Positions 33,949-41,889 of a stretch of DNA of 64,000 bases are shown piece by piece (positions within the stretch are counted from its first letter, which is position 1; the number at the start of each line of letters is the position of its first letter). The DNA is from Gemmatimonas phototrophica. Lineage in GTDB: Bacteria; Gemmatimonadota; Gemmatimonadetes; Gemmatimonadales; Gemmatimonadaceae. The stretch covers positions 65,367 through 129,366 of the forward strand of contig CAMBNV010000008.1 in assembly GCA_945869195.1 (NCBI GenBank), given 5' to 3'. The notes under the pieces were generated by a model. The model saw only the letters and a list, made by a program, of their open reading frames with translations, had not been told where the DNA came from and ran no database searches. Both the position numbers and the translations under genes were made by a program.

Positions 33949-34676
33949 ATCCGATCAAGAATGAACTCCGGTGTGAAGTCCTGCAGCCACGTCGCGAGCA
34001 TCGTGAACCGATTCGTCACCATGAGCACGCCGACGAGGACGAGCATCGCCCCGGAGATACGGTTTACCCAGACCATCTGGTGCCGCAACTTGGCAAACAC
34101 CGCGAGGAACTTCTCAACCATCAGCGCGGCGAGCAGGAACGGCACAGCGAGGCCGGCCGAGTACGCCGCAAGGAGCACCAGGCCGCGTTGCAGGTCGGCT
34201 TCATTGGCGGCCATCGTGAGAATCGCGCCGAGGATTGGTCCAATGCAGGGCGACCAACCCGCGCCGAAGGCGATTCCCACCATGAGCGTACCGAAATACC
34301 CGATCGGTTTGTTCGCGATATGCAGCCTGGTGTCGCGGGCGAGCAGTCCCAGGTTGAACACGCCAAGCATGTAGAGCCCGAAGACGATGATCAGCATGCC
34401 ACCAATCCGGCTAATCCAGTCGCGGTAGCGCAGCATGACCTGACCGAACACCGTCGCGCCCGCGCCGAGCGCAAGAAAAATCAGCGAGAAGCCACAAACA
34501 AAGACCACCGCATGGAAGAGCGTCTGGCGCTTGGTGTGCTGGAGGTCCTCGAGTGTCATCCCCGTGATGAAAGTGACGTAGCTCGGGACGAGCGGCAGCA
34601 CACAGGGACTCAGGAAGCTGAGCAGCCCGGCGCTGAACGCGATGAAGAGGCCGAGCGAGCCGGCGGTCGATTCCAT
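33945..34676 (-). CDS. ccdA: CcdA-type thiol-disulfide membrane transporter
   Basis: 243 aa, six transmembrane segments. It carries the two Cys-Pro signatures of CcdA/DsbD-beta proteins: LSFLSPCVLPLVPSYVTF near residue 25 and GAGWSPCIGPILGAIL near residue 145. It passes reducing equivalents from cytoplasmic thioredoxin across the membrane for cytochrome c maturation or periplasmic disulfide reduction. The start at 34676 shares one base with the stop of the Fur-family gene (TAATG). No cytochrome c biogenesis genes are adjacent, so the recipient protein is unknown. Last gene of the run. Confidence 0.93.
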   Translation of the reverse strand: MESTAGSLGLFIAFSAGLLSFLSPCVLPLVPSYVTFITGMTLEDLQHTKRQTLFHAVVFVCGFSLIFLALGAGATVFGQVMLRYRDWISRIGGMLIIVFGLYMLGVFNLGLLARDTRLHIANKPIGYFGTLMVGIAFGAGWSPCIGPILGAILTMAANEADLQRGLVLLAAYSAGLAVPFLLAALMVEKFLAVFAKLRHQMVWVNRISGAMLVLVGVLMVTNRFTMLATWLQDFTPEFILDRI

Positions 34677-35122
34677 TAGCGGGACACTCCAGTTTGGCAG
34701 TCGAGACAGACGCCGTGGATAACCAGCCGATGTCGGACACGGGCAAAGCCGCGCGACTCGGCGACGATCGTGGTCATGCGTTCGAGGCGCTCCTCGCGGA
34801 ACTCTTCGACCCTGTTGCACTGCGTGCAGATGAGATGCTCATGGTGCGGAATATCGCGTGCGGGCTCAAACCGACGGAACCCCTCCCCAAAGTCGCGCTC
34901 GACTACGAGGCCGCTCTCCAGCAGCGTGTCGATCGTGCGATAGACGGTCGCCGTCCCGACCCTTTTGCCTCCCGCGATGACCTCCGTCACCACTTCCTCG
35001 GCCGAGAGATGCCGATGGGAGGTGAGCAGAACCTCGGCGATCGCGAGCCGCTGCGCCGTGACGGGCAGATTGTGCTCGCGCAGATAGCCGACAAAGCGCT
35101 TGACTACAGCGTGGTCCGACAC
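34676..35122 (-). CDS. Fur-family metal-dependent repressor
   Basis: 148 aa. A winged-helix N-terminal domain (LPVTAQRLAIAEVLLTSHRHLSAEEV, with recognition helix GTATVYRTIDTLLESGL) is followed by a dimerisation domain with metal sites: PHHEHLICTQCNRVEEF and the C-terminal CLDC. These match Fur/Zur/PerR proteins. The HHEHLIC and CxxC pairs give the structural zinc. I cannot decide between iron, zinc and peroxide sensing. Coupled to ccdA by TAATG and overlapping the upstream unknown gene by 19 bases. Confidence 0.93.
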   Translation of the reverse strand: MSDHAVVKRFVGYLREHNLPVTAQRLAIAEVLLTSHRHLSAEEVVTEVIAGGKRVGTATVYRTIDTLLESGLVVERDFGEGFRRFEPARDIPHHEHLICTQCNRVEEFREERLERMTTIVAESRGFARVRHRLVIHGVCLDCQTGVSR

Positions 35123-35508
35123 CGGACTTCCGTGATGCGGGCACGAGCCTCGTCGCCACTCACGTGCTCTGGTGCGGTGGTCTCATTCGCCCGCTGCTGC
35201 ACCCCGCGCACCACGGCCTCGACGGTAATCAGCGGCGCGTCCGCTTCGGCAACGACCTCACACTCCCATCGGCCTCGATCAGGGCCTTTGCGGGTGAACC
35301 GATACCGCGCCGTGTAGATCACGTGGCGCTCGCGGCCAGCCACTTCATGCTCGGCGGCGACGACGGCCACGCCCGTCTCGAGCGTCCCCTGGCGCATCGG
35401 AGGGAAAAAATGAATCTCCGTGATGCGCTCGACTGGAACGGTGTCCGCGATCGTCAGGAGCAGGCGCTCTCGGGCGTCCGCCGAGAGGGAAATGGTCTGG
35501 TGGGCCAT
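35104..35508 (-). CDS. Conserved-looking hypothetical protein
   Basis: 134 aa, no signal or membrane segment. Predicted beta-rich core (ITEIHFFPPMRQGTLETGVAVVAAE, HVIYTARYRFTRKGPDRGRWECEVVAEADAP) flanked by helices, acidic and Arg-rich. I recognise no family. Codon usage and strand match its neighbours, and it sits 38 bases after priA while overlapping the Fur-family gene by 19 bases, so it is very likely expressed. The C-terminal tail (EARARITEVRC) is in the overlapped part. Function unknown. Confidence 0.7.
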   Translation of the reverse strand: MAHQTISLSADARERLLLTIADTVPVERITEIHFFPPMRQGTLETGVAVVAAEHEVAGRERHVIYTARYRFTRKGPDRGRWECEVVAEADAPLITVEAVVRGVQQRANETTAPEHVSGDEARARITEVRCRTTL

Positions 35509-35546
35509 GAAAGAAATCTAACCCGTCGCGCCGGGGGGATGGCCCG

Positions 35547-37823
35547 TCAGAGCAACGACACCGGATCGCGATCCACGACCAGCCGCATCTCGGCGGCGGC
35601 TGGCACGTCGACGCCGGCGATAAGACCCCGAATCAGCCGCGTCAACGGGGCCGGATGGACGGACTTGAGGATCGTGTGCCAGCGGAAGCGCGTCTTGATC
35701 CGCTCAATCGGGCAGGGTGCTGGCCCGAGGACCGACACACCGAGCGAGAATCGGGTCTCCGCCTCGACCAGCCACGCGGTGACTTGCCGCGCGAAGTCCG
35801 CCACCGCGACTTCGTTGAGCCCGCTCACCACGACATTGGCGAGGCGCAACGTCGGCGGATAGGACGGACTGTGACGCATCGCCATCTCCTCGGTGACGAA
35901 CCCAAGGAAGTCATGCGCCGCCGCGTGCCGCACCGCATGGTGCCCCGGCACGCGAGTCTGGATCACCACTTCGCCGCCCTTGGGACCACGACCCGCGCGT
36001 CCCGCCACCTGAGCGAGCAGTTGAAAAGTCCGTTCGCTCGCGCGAAAGTCGGGGAGGTTCATCCCCACATCGGCATCGATCACTCCCACGAGCGTCACAT
36101 TTGGAAAGTCGAGTCCCTTTGCGATCATCTGCGTGCCGAGCAACACGTCGACCTCACCCCGTCCGACGCGGTCGAGAATTGTCGTGTGCGCCCATTTTCC
36201 TGTCGTCGTGTCCACATCCATTCGCGCGATCCGCGCGGTGGGAAGCCGCTCGACGAGCAGGCGCTCCACCTGCTGCGTGCCAAGTCCACGCTGACGCTCC
36301 ATGGGCGCCCCGCACTCACCACAGGCGCGCCCCGCCGCCTCCTGGTGCAGGCAGTAGTGACAGACGAGTCGCTCGGGTGTGCGATGATACGTGAGTGAAA
36401 TTGAACAATCGGGACAGACCGCGACATGTCCGTCGGCGCACTGCACGAACGACGCGTAGCCACGACGATTGAGCAACACTATGCTCTGCTCTCCCCGCGC
36501 GAGTCGGTCCCGCAGCCCATGTTCGAGTGCCGCCGAGATCACCTGGCGCCGAGCACGTTCGTCAGGCGTGGACGCACGTAGCTCCTGACGCAGATCGAGC
36601 ACGCGCACCGCTGGGAGCGAGCCACCACCCACGCGCTCCGGGAGCGAGAGCAGCGTGAGACGCCCGTCCTGCGCGTTCTTCCAGCTCTCGAGGCTTGGGG
36701 TCGCACTCCCGAGCAGGCAGCGCGCGCCAGTCTCGCGCGCCCGAATGAGTGCAACGTCGCGCGCATGGTAGCGCGGTGTCTCGGCCTGCTTGTAACTCGC
36801 TTCATGCTCCTCGTCGACGATGATCGCGCCGAGATTCGTCAGAGGAGCGAAGACGGCCGAGCGCGCACCGACGACGATTCGTTTCTCGCCGCACCGTAGC
36901 GCGCGCCACGCATCGAGCCGCTCGCCATCGCTCAGGCCAGAGTGGAGGACTGCGACCTGCTCACCGAAGACGGCGCGGAAGCGGTCGACCGCCTGGGGCG
37001 TGAGCGCGATCTCCGGCACGAGGACGATTGCGCTCTTCCCTTCCTTGCGCACCACCTGTTCGAGCAGCTCCAGGTAGACGAGCGTCTTTCCGCTGCCGGT
37101 GATGCCGTGGAGCAAGAAGGCGGATCCGGGCGCGCCGGCGAGGATCGCATCGATCGCAACACGCTGCGCCGGGCTCGGCGTGAGTGCCGCCGGCGTCCCC
37201 AGAGGGCGGCTCGCGAACGGGTCGCGGAGGCGTCCCTCGCGCTCCTCACGGACGAGCCCCCGTTTCAGCAGGCCTGCAACGACGCTGCTCGTGCAGCCGA
37301 GGCGCTCGAGAAGGAGCGGCACCGGGGCGCGTCCACCGAGTTGCTCGAGGAGTTCGTAGAGCTGGCGCTGCTGCGGCGCGCGCGAAAATACCGCATCGCG
37401 CTCGAGCAGCGAAGGCAGCTCCGTCGCAATCGCGAGCAACCGCTCGGTGCGCCCTTGAGGTGCGGGGCGCGCGGCGACTCCGAGCGCGGCAGGCAGCACG
37501 GCTCGGCAGACTTGACCGAGTGGCACCACATGGTAGTCCGAGATCCAGCGACAGAGCGCCAGTAGGTCGGCACTGAGCGAGGGTTCGGCGTCAGGAACGT
37601 CGAGGATCGCCTTGGGTACCGTCTGGCCGAGCGCGATGCCGTCGCTTTCGCCAACGCAAAACCCGATGGTGCGGCGATTGCGCACCGGGACAACGACGCG
37701 GCTCCCCGGCACGAGCGGATGGCGCGTCGTCGCGGGCACCGCGTAGGTGAAGGTCTGCAGCAGGGGCAGGGGGAGCGCGACCTCGATGAGGCGCGGTCGC
37801 GCCGGGGAGGAATGGGTGCTCAC
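35547..37823 (-). CDS. priA: Primosomal protein N' (PriA helicase)
   Basis: 758 aa from GTG 37823, whose bases overlap the TGA of the preceding small frame (GTGA). PriA reloads the replisome at stalled forks. Order of parts: N-terminal DNA-binding domain (VALPLPLLQTFTYAVP, VVVPVRNRRTIGFCVG); helicase with Walker A in LLHGITGSGKTLVYLELL and DEEH in IIVDEEHEASYKQAETPRYH; a zinc-binding insertion with paired cysteines (CADGHVAVCPDC, CHYC, CGECGAPM); motifs V/VI (GTQMIAKGLDFPNVTLVG, QVAGRAGRG). Complete at the normal length. Upstream in-frame ATG (37976) would add Arg/Pro-rich residues unlike the family. Confidence 0.94.
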   Translation of the reverse strand: MSTHSSPARPRLIEVALPLPLLQTFTYAVPATTRHPLVPGSRVVVPVRNRRTIGFCVGESDGIALGQTVPKAILDVPDAEPSLSADLLALCRWISDYHVVPLGQVCRAVLPAALGVAARPAPQGRTERLLAIATELPSLLERDAVFSRAPQQRQLYELLEQLGGRAPVPLLLERLGCTSSVVAGLLKRGLVREEREGRLRDPFASRPLGTPAALTPSPAQRVAIDAILAGAPGSAFLLHGITGSGKTLVYLELLEQVVRKEGKSAIVLVPEIALTPQAVDRFRAVFGEQVAVLHSGLSDGERLDAWRALRCGEKRIVVGARSAVFAPLTNLGAIIVDEEHEASYKQAETPRYHARDVALIRARETGARCLLGSATPSLESWKNAQDGRLTLLSLPERVGGGSLPAVRVLDLRQELRASTPDERARRQVISAALEHGLRDRLARGEQSIVLLNRRGYASFVQCADGHVAVCPDCSISLTYHRTPERLVCHYCLHQEAAGRACGECGAPMERQRGLGTQQVERLLVERLPTARIARMDVDTTTGKWAHTTILDRVGRGEVDVLLGTQMIAKGLDFPNVTLVGVIDADVGMNLPDFRASERTFQLLAQVAGRAGRGPKGGEVVIQTRVPGHHAVRHAAAHDFLGFVTEEMAMRHSPSYPPTLRLANVVVSGLNEVAVADFARQVTAWLVEAETRFSLGVSVLGPAPCPIERIKTRFRWHTILKSVHPAPLTRLIRGLIAGVDVPAAAEMRLVVDRDPVSLL

Positions 37824-38032
37824 TCCGCTGGCCACGCCACATAGGCATCCGCCAGGCCGCCGCTGCCCACGCGGCGCCCACGGCGATATCGCTCTCCCGT
37901 CACCTGACGCCGCATCGCGATCAGCTGGTCGGGCGCATCGACGGCCATGGGCCTCTGCGGCAGGACGAGCGCGCACGGCCCGCAGCTGCGGGCGGCGCTC
38001 CTATTCCAGGTACCGCAGCCAGAACAGAACAC
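37820..38032 (-). pseudogene. 70-aa fragment: zinc ribbon plus kinase glycine loop
   Basis: From GTG 38032 the frame reads MFCSGCGTWN, then RSCGPCAL: two CxxC pairs, as in zinc-ribbon kinases. Later come VTGERYRRGRRVGSGGLAD and AYVAWPAE, then a stop at 37820. The GERYRxGRRVGSGGxADxYxA part matches the start of a Hanks-type kinase domain up to the glycine loop. Everything after it (Lys, HRD, DFG) is absent. The simplest reading is the 5' remnant of a kinase gene whose body was deleted. The stop overlaps the priA start, and the fragment begins 10 bases after corA, so it may still be translated and feed ribosomes to priA. A free-standing small protein cannot be excluded. Confidence 0.6.
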
Positions 38033-38042
38033 GAGTGAGAAT

Positions 38043-39101
38043 CTACAGCCAACCGCGGCGGTGGAGAATCCAAATGAGCACGCCGCCGAGTCCGAGCTGG
38101 ACGACAAGCATCACCCAGAACCCGTTCGCCCATCCGGAGAGCGGAATGTTCGTGAAGTTCATTCCCCAGATGCCGCTGACTACCACGAACGGCACGCTCA
38201 CCGTCGCGACCACCGCGAGGCCTTTCGTCACCATCCCCATGCGATTGGAGACCTGGGTGAGGTAGGAGTCCATCGTACTGGAGAGCAGATCACGGTAGGT
38301 ATCGAGCGACTCATTGAGCCGGATCACATGATCGTAGATGTCGCGATAGTAGATCTGTGAGTCGGGAGGAATGAGCGCCGAAGGACGGTTTTGCAGCACG
38401 TTAAAGACCTCGCGCATAGGCGAGAGGTGGCGCCTCAACTGCAACACGAGACGTTTCACGCTAAAGATGTCTCGCAAGGATTCCTGGTCGAAGTGCACGA
38501 ACACGCGCTCCTCGAGTCCATCCACGAAGGCATCGAGTCGCTCGAGCACCGGGAAATAGGCATCCACCGTCGCATCGAGCAGGTGATGCATTAGATGGCT
38601 GGCGTCCCGTTCAAGCAGGTCGTGCGACCGCTGGATCCGCTGGATGGTCGCGTCGACCCCAGGCGCATGCATGCCGTGCACGGTGACGACGAAGTTCTGT
38701 CCGAGGAAGAGCGAAAGGTTGAAGGTCTCAATGTCGTAGAGGTCCGGCGTCTCGTCCGCAAAGCGAATCGCGCGCACTACGGTGAAGGCGTACGTGGGAA
38801 ACACTTCAAACTTGACACGACCCTCGGCCGAGAGCGTGTCCTCTGCGCTCAATGGATGGAACTGGAAAACCTCCGTTAGGAGTGCGTGCTGGGCGTGGAC
38901 CCGATAATCGATGTCGACCCACAGGAGCCCTACGCCCGACTGCACGATCGGAGCGAACTCCGCTGGGGTGATGTCGCGACGGACGAACCCCGTGACATCG
39001 CGATGCCAGGAGCGCGGACGGCTCTCGTTCTGGGTGGCTGCCGATGGTTCGTCGATGACCGCACGAAGACGAAGGGATTTGGTCGGCTGGCGCTTGCGCA
39101 T
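38043..39101 (-). CDS. corA: CorA-family divalent cation channel
   Basis: 352 aa from ATG 39101. A long cytoplasmic N-terminal domain (VGLLWVDIDYRVHAQ, FHPLSAEDTLS, NLSLFLGQNFVVTVHG) and an extended helix precede two C-terminal membrane spans. The signature GMN is in VVSGIWGMNFTNIPLSGW between them. CorA pentamers move Mg2+ (or Co2+/Ni2+) into the cell. The Arg/Lys-rich tail is HRRGWL. The stop of the deacetylase-like gene lies 10 bases upstream, so it continues the same transcript. Complete. Confidence 0.94.
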   Translation of the reverse strand: MRKRQPTKSLRLRAVIDEPSAATQNESRPRSWHRDVTGFVRRDITPAEFAPIVQSGVGLLWVDIDYRVHAQHALLTEVFQFHPLSAEDTLSAEGRVKFEVFPTYAFTVVRAIRFADETPDLYDIETFNLSLFLGQNFVVTVHGMHAPGVDATIQRIQRSHDLLERDASHLMHHLLDATVDAYFPVLERLDAFVDGLEERVFVHFDQESLRDIFSVKRLVLQLRRHLSPMREVFNVLQNRPSALIPPDSQIYYRDIYDHVIRLNESLDTYRDLLSSTMDSYLTQVSNRMGMVTKGLAVVATVSVPFVVVSGIWGMNFTNIPLSGWANGFWVMLVVQLGLGGVLIWILHRRGWL

Positions 39102-39111
39102 GGAGGAGAAC

Positions 39112-40035
39112 CTACCGCAGTGCTTCGAGGTGTGCGATGACCACCGCGCCGAGCTGGTCGGGAGCGTAGCCTCCTTCCAGCACACTGACGACCCGTCCCC
39201 CGCACCAGCGTTCGGCGCGCTCGACCAATCCGCGGGTGAGCGCCCGGACGTCGTCGACTGTCAGCGTGAAGCCGCCCAACGGGTCGCCGGCAAGCGAATC
39301 GAAGCCAGCCGAGATCAGCACGAGGCCAGGCGTCCACGCGCAGGTCGCGGCGTCCACGGCGGCGTTCAGCGCGTCGCAATATCGCCCGGGAGCGAGCCCC
39401 GGCGGCATTGGCACATTCCAGACATTCTTGTGCGGCCCACAATCCTCGGCGGCGCCCGTCCCCGGGTACCAGGGCCACTGGTGCATGGAGATGAAGTGAA
39501 TACCAGGATCACCCTCGACGAGTGCCTGCGTTCCATTGCCGTGATGGACGTCCCAATCGACGATGAGGACGCGGTCCACACCGCGCGTGCGCGCAACGAG
39601 CGCCGCGATCGCCACGTTGCCGAAGAGACAGAATCCCATTGCGCGATCGCGCAGCGCGTGATGCCCCGGCGGACGGACGCCGACGAAACTGCGCAAGTTC
39701 CGCCCATCGAGTGCGCGCTCCACTGCCTCAACCGCCGAACCGACGGCCGCCGTCGCCGCATCCCACGAACCCTCGCTCACCAGCGTGTCTGCATCGAAGC
39801 GCCCGCCGCCGGCCTCACTCATGGTGCGCACACGCTCGATGTACCCACGGTCGTGCGCGAGGGCGAGTTCGTCGATCGTTGCGTGCCGCCCTTCGAGGTG
39901 CTCTATCGCCATGAAGAGTTCGGGGTGATAGCGCATGGCGCGCGTGATCGCGCGGATGCGGCCGACATGCTCATGGTGTTTCCAGCCGTTATCGTGCCGA
40001 CCCACGTCCGAGTGCGAGATGAACGCCAGACTCAT
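39112..40035 (-). CDS. Histone-deacetylase-like amidohydrolase
   Basis: 307 aa from ATG 40035, overlapping the preceding stop as ATGA. Class II HDAC/acetoin-utilisation (AcuC) and acetylpolyamine amidohydrolase superfamily: RPPGHHALRDRAMGFCLFGN carries the catalytic His pair, VLIVDWDVHHGNGTQA the zinc-binding Asp and His, LVLISAGFDSLAGDPLGG the third ligand Asp, and SVLEGGYAPDQLG closes the site. All residues needed for hydrolysis of an acetyl-amine bond are present. The natural substrate (acetyl-lysine or acetylpolyamine) is unknown. Its place at the end of a MoxR/Bat-type cluster is unusual and may be only transcriptional convenience. Confidence 0.92.
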   Translation of the reverse strand: MSLAFISHSDVGRHDNGWKHHEHVGRIRAITRAMRYHPELFMAIEHLEGRHATIDELALAHDRGYIERVRTMSEAGGGRFDADTLVSEGSWDAATAAVGSAVEAVERALDGRNLRSFVGVRPPGHHALRDRAMGFCLFGNVAIAALVARTRGVDRVLIVDWDVHHGNGTQALVEGDPGIHFISMHQWPWYPGTGAAEDCGPHKNVWNVPMPPGLAPGRYCDALNAAVDAATCAWTPGLVLISAGFDSLAGDPLGGFTLTVDDVRALTRGLVERAERWCGGRVVSVLEGGYAPDQLGAVVIAHLEALR

Positions 40036-41294
40036 GCGGCACCCCGGGCACGCCGCGACGCCCACTCGGCGAGTAGAAGCGCGATCGCGACGGCTCCGAG
40101 CCAGGGATGGAGCTGGCGTGGCTCGGGTGAACGGTTCGGCGCGTGCAGAACGGCAGGGCCCAGGCGATGGACCAGTGTGGCGCGGGGCGCGGCCTCCGCG
40201 TCGTTCAGGACCGACGTCTCCCCCCCGCCGGAAGCCGACGCAGCCGTCCCCGATGCCCTGACGGATGGCGCCGCCGCGGCCACGAGACGCGTCCACCATT
40301 CGCGGTGCTCACGCAACCCCGAAGCACCACCCTGCATTCTCCAGCGCCAGCTCTCCTCGTAGGCCGACTGCACGACGCGTCCGGCCTCGACGCGACGCGC
40401 CACGACTGCAATCGCACCGCCGCGACGCTCGAGCACCACCGCGTCGGCGCGTACTGCCGTGAGCGAGCGGATCGGCAACGCCAGGAGCGGATCGCTACCG
40501 TCGAATCCGCCTCGCGACCCCTCCACGCGGGCGCCGCCGCGCGCCGGTGTCATCGCCGAGAACGTGGCAGCGGCCGCAGCCTCGCCCGAGAGCACGAGCC
40601 CACCTCCGGCGCGCACGAACCGGCTGAGCACGGCCGCCTCGGCTCCAAGCACGGTATCGAGTGCTACGACCACCGCATAGACCCCGATCGCGGGGGCGCC
40701 CGCGCTCCCCTGGGTGAGGCGCATCGTGTTCGAGAGTTGCAGTTGCGCATCCACAGACCAGCCGGCCTCCTCGAGCGCGGCGATCGTGAACTTCGACTCC
40801 CAGCCCACGTGCCCCAAAACGAGTACCCGCCCACTGGTGGTTCCCATCGAAGGCGCCGCGCTCGCCACGGTACGGCCGTCGCTGACGCGCACCGCACCGC
40901 GCAGCCCAGAGGCGATGACCACGCCGCCGCCACGAGGCAATGAGTCGATGTCACCGAGGGAGTCGACGAGCACGAGCGCGCCGTCACTCACCGCCGTAAT
41001 CCTGGTGCGGGCTGCGGGGTCCCGCGTCGGCTCAAGTGCCGTCGCCACGGCAGCCAGGTCTCCGCTCCACGTCACGGCGTCTCCGGCGCGTGCGTGCGCA
41101 GCGAGCGAGTCGCGCGCGCGCGGGCCCACGATGCCCGCGAGCGTCAGATGTACCACGGGTGCCCGGTGTGAGGCTGGCGTGGAGCGCTCGCCCTGCGCCA
41201 GCACGATGCGCAGGAGCGCCAATCCGACAAGCGCGAGCGCCGAACCGCGCGCGGCCCGCTCCCACCACAGGCGGCGATTAGCGCGTGAGCGCAT
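40032..41294 (-). CDS. Membrane protein with glutamine-amidotransferase-like domain (Bat cluster)
   Basis: 420 aa. Membrane spans at each end (GSALALVGLALLRIVLA near 20-36, LGAVAIALLLAEWA near 402-415) bracket a periplasmic Ala/Val-rich region. The centre (RVLVLGHVGWESKFTIAALE, then YAVVVALDTVLGAEAAVLSRFV and GGGLVLSGEAAAA) has the layout of the class I amidotransferase-like fold that ends BatA-type proteins, without its catalytic Cys. It may be the detached C-terminal half of a BatA protein, since the BatA gene upstream lacks one. The start overlaps the DUF4159 gene by 17 bases, and the stop overlaps the deacetylase ATG (ATGA). Function unknown. Confidence 0.75.
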   Translation of the reverse strand: MRSRANRRLWWERAARGSALALVGLALLRIVLAQGERSTPASHRAPVVHLTLAGIVGPRARDSLAAHARAGDAVTWSGDLAAVATALEPTRDPAARTRITAVSDGALVLVDSLGDIDSLPRGGGVVIASGLRGAVRVSDGRTVASAAPSMGTTSGRVLVLGHVGWESKFTIAALEEAGWSVDAQLQLSNTMRLTQGSAGAPAIGVYAVVVALDTVLGAEAAVLSRFVRAGGGLVLSGEAAAAATFSAMTPARGGARVEGSRGGFDGSDPLLALPIRSLTAVRADAVVLERRGGAIAVVARRVEAGRVVQSAYEESWRWRMQGGASGLREHREWWTRLVAAAAPSVRASGTAASASGGGETSVLNDAEAAPRATLVHRLGPAVLHAPNRSPEPRQLHPWLGAVAIALLLAEWASRRARGAA

Positions 41295-41889
41295 AGATCA
41301 CCAGGTTCACACCGAACTTCGTGCTGTCGACCGAGAGGAACCGCTTGTTATCGGGATGGAAGTTCCACTCCGAACTGTAGTCCTTGCTGCTATAGAGCAC
41401 GGCAATCCGGTCGCCCTCGAAGACCGCCTGTAGATGCTTGTGCACGAGGTTGTCTCCCCAGCCATTGAGCTCGTGACTCGTGGTTGGCGGGCCTTCGGGA
41501 AACTTGAAGAACGCGCGGTAGAGCGCGTGGTCGTTCGGGAGATCCTGCAGCGGGCCAATCGCGCGGGCGACCTCTTCCCAGGCGGTGCGATGAAACTGGC
41601 CGTCGACATCGTGGTTGTGGTCGTCGATAAACAGCATTCCGCCGCGTGCGCAGTATTCCGAAAGCGTCGTACGTTCGGCGTCGGTGAATCGCACCGGAAG
41701 ATGACCCGTCAGGTAGACGAGCGGATACTTGAAAATATCGCGCGAGCCTAGCGGAACGATCACGCCAGTCGGTGCGACGTCGATCCCGGTATAGCGTGCC
41801 ACCGAGTCGATGATGTTCGCGGGGACCATCGGCGCGCTGTCCCAGTCGCCCGAGTCGTACTGCGCAGTGGCGAACACGAAATCGGGCAT
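41278..41889 (-). CDS. DUF4159 domain protein
   Basis: 203 aa from ATG 41889, which shares one base with the preceding stop (TGATG). GTG 41901 is an alternative adding four residues. The DUF4159 domain is an amidotransferase-like alpha/beta fold: DFVFATAQYDSGDWDSAP at the start, YPLVYLTGHLPVRFTDAE, LSEYCARGGMLFIDDHNH, and a C-terminal segment with LYSSKDYSSEWNFH. Such proteins occur in MoxR/DUF58 clusters of several phyla, often fused to a signal sequence, which is absent here. No catalytic role has been established that I know of. Confidence 0.88.
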   Translation of the reverse strand: MPDFVFATAQYDSGDWDSAPMVPANIIDSVARYTGIDVAPTGVIVPLGSRDIFKYPLVYLTGHLPVRFTDAERTTLSEYCARGGMLFIDDHNHDVDGQFHRTAWEEVARAIGPLQDLPNDHALYRAFFKFPEGPPTTSHELNGWGDNLVHKHLQAVFEGDRIAVLYSSKDYSSEWNFHPDNKRFLSVDSTKFGVNLVIYALTR

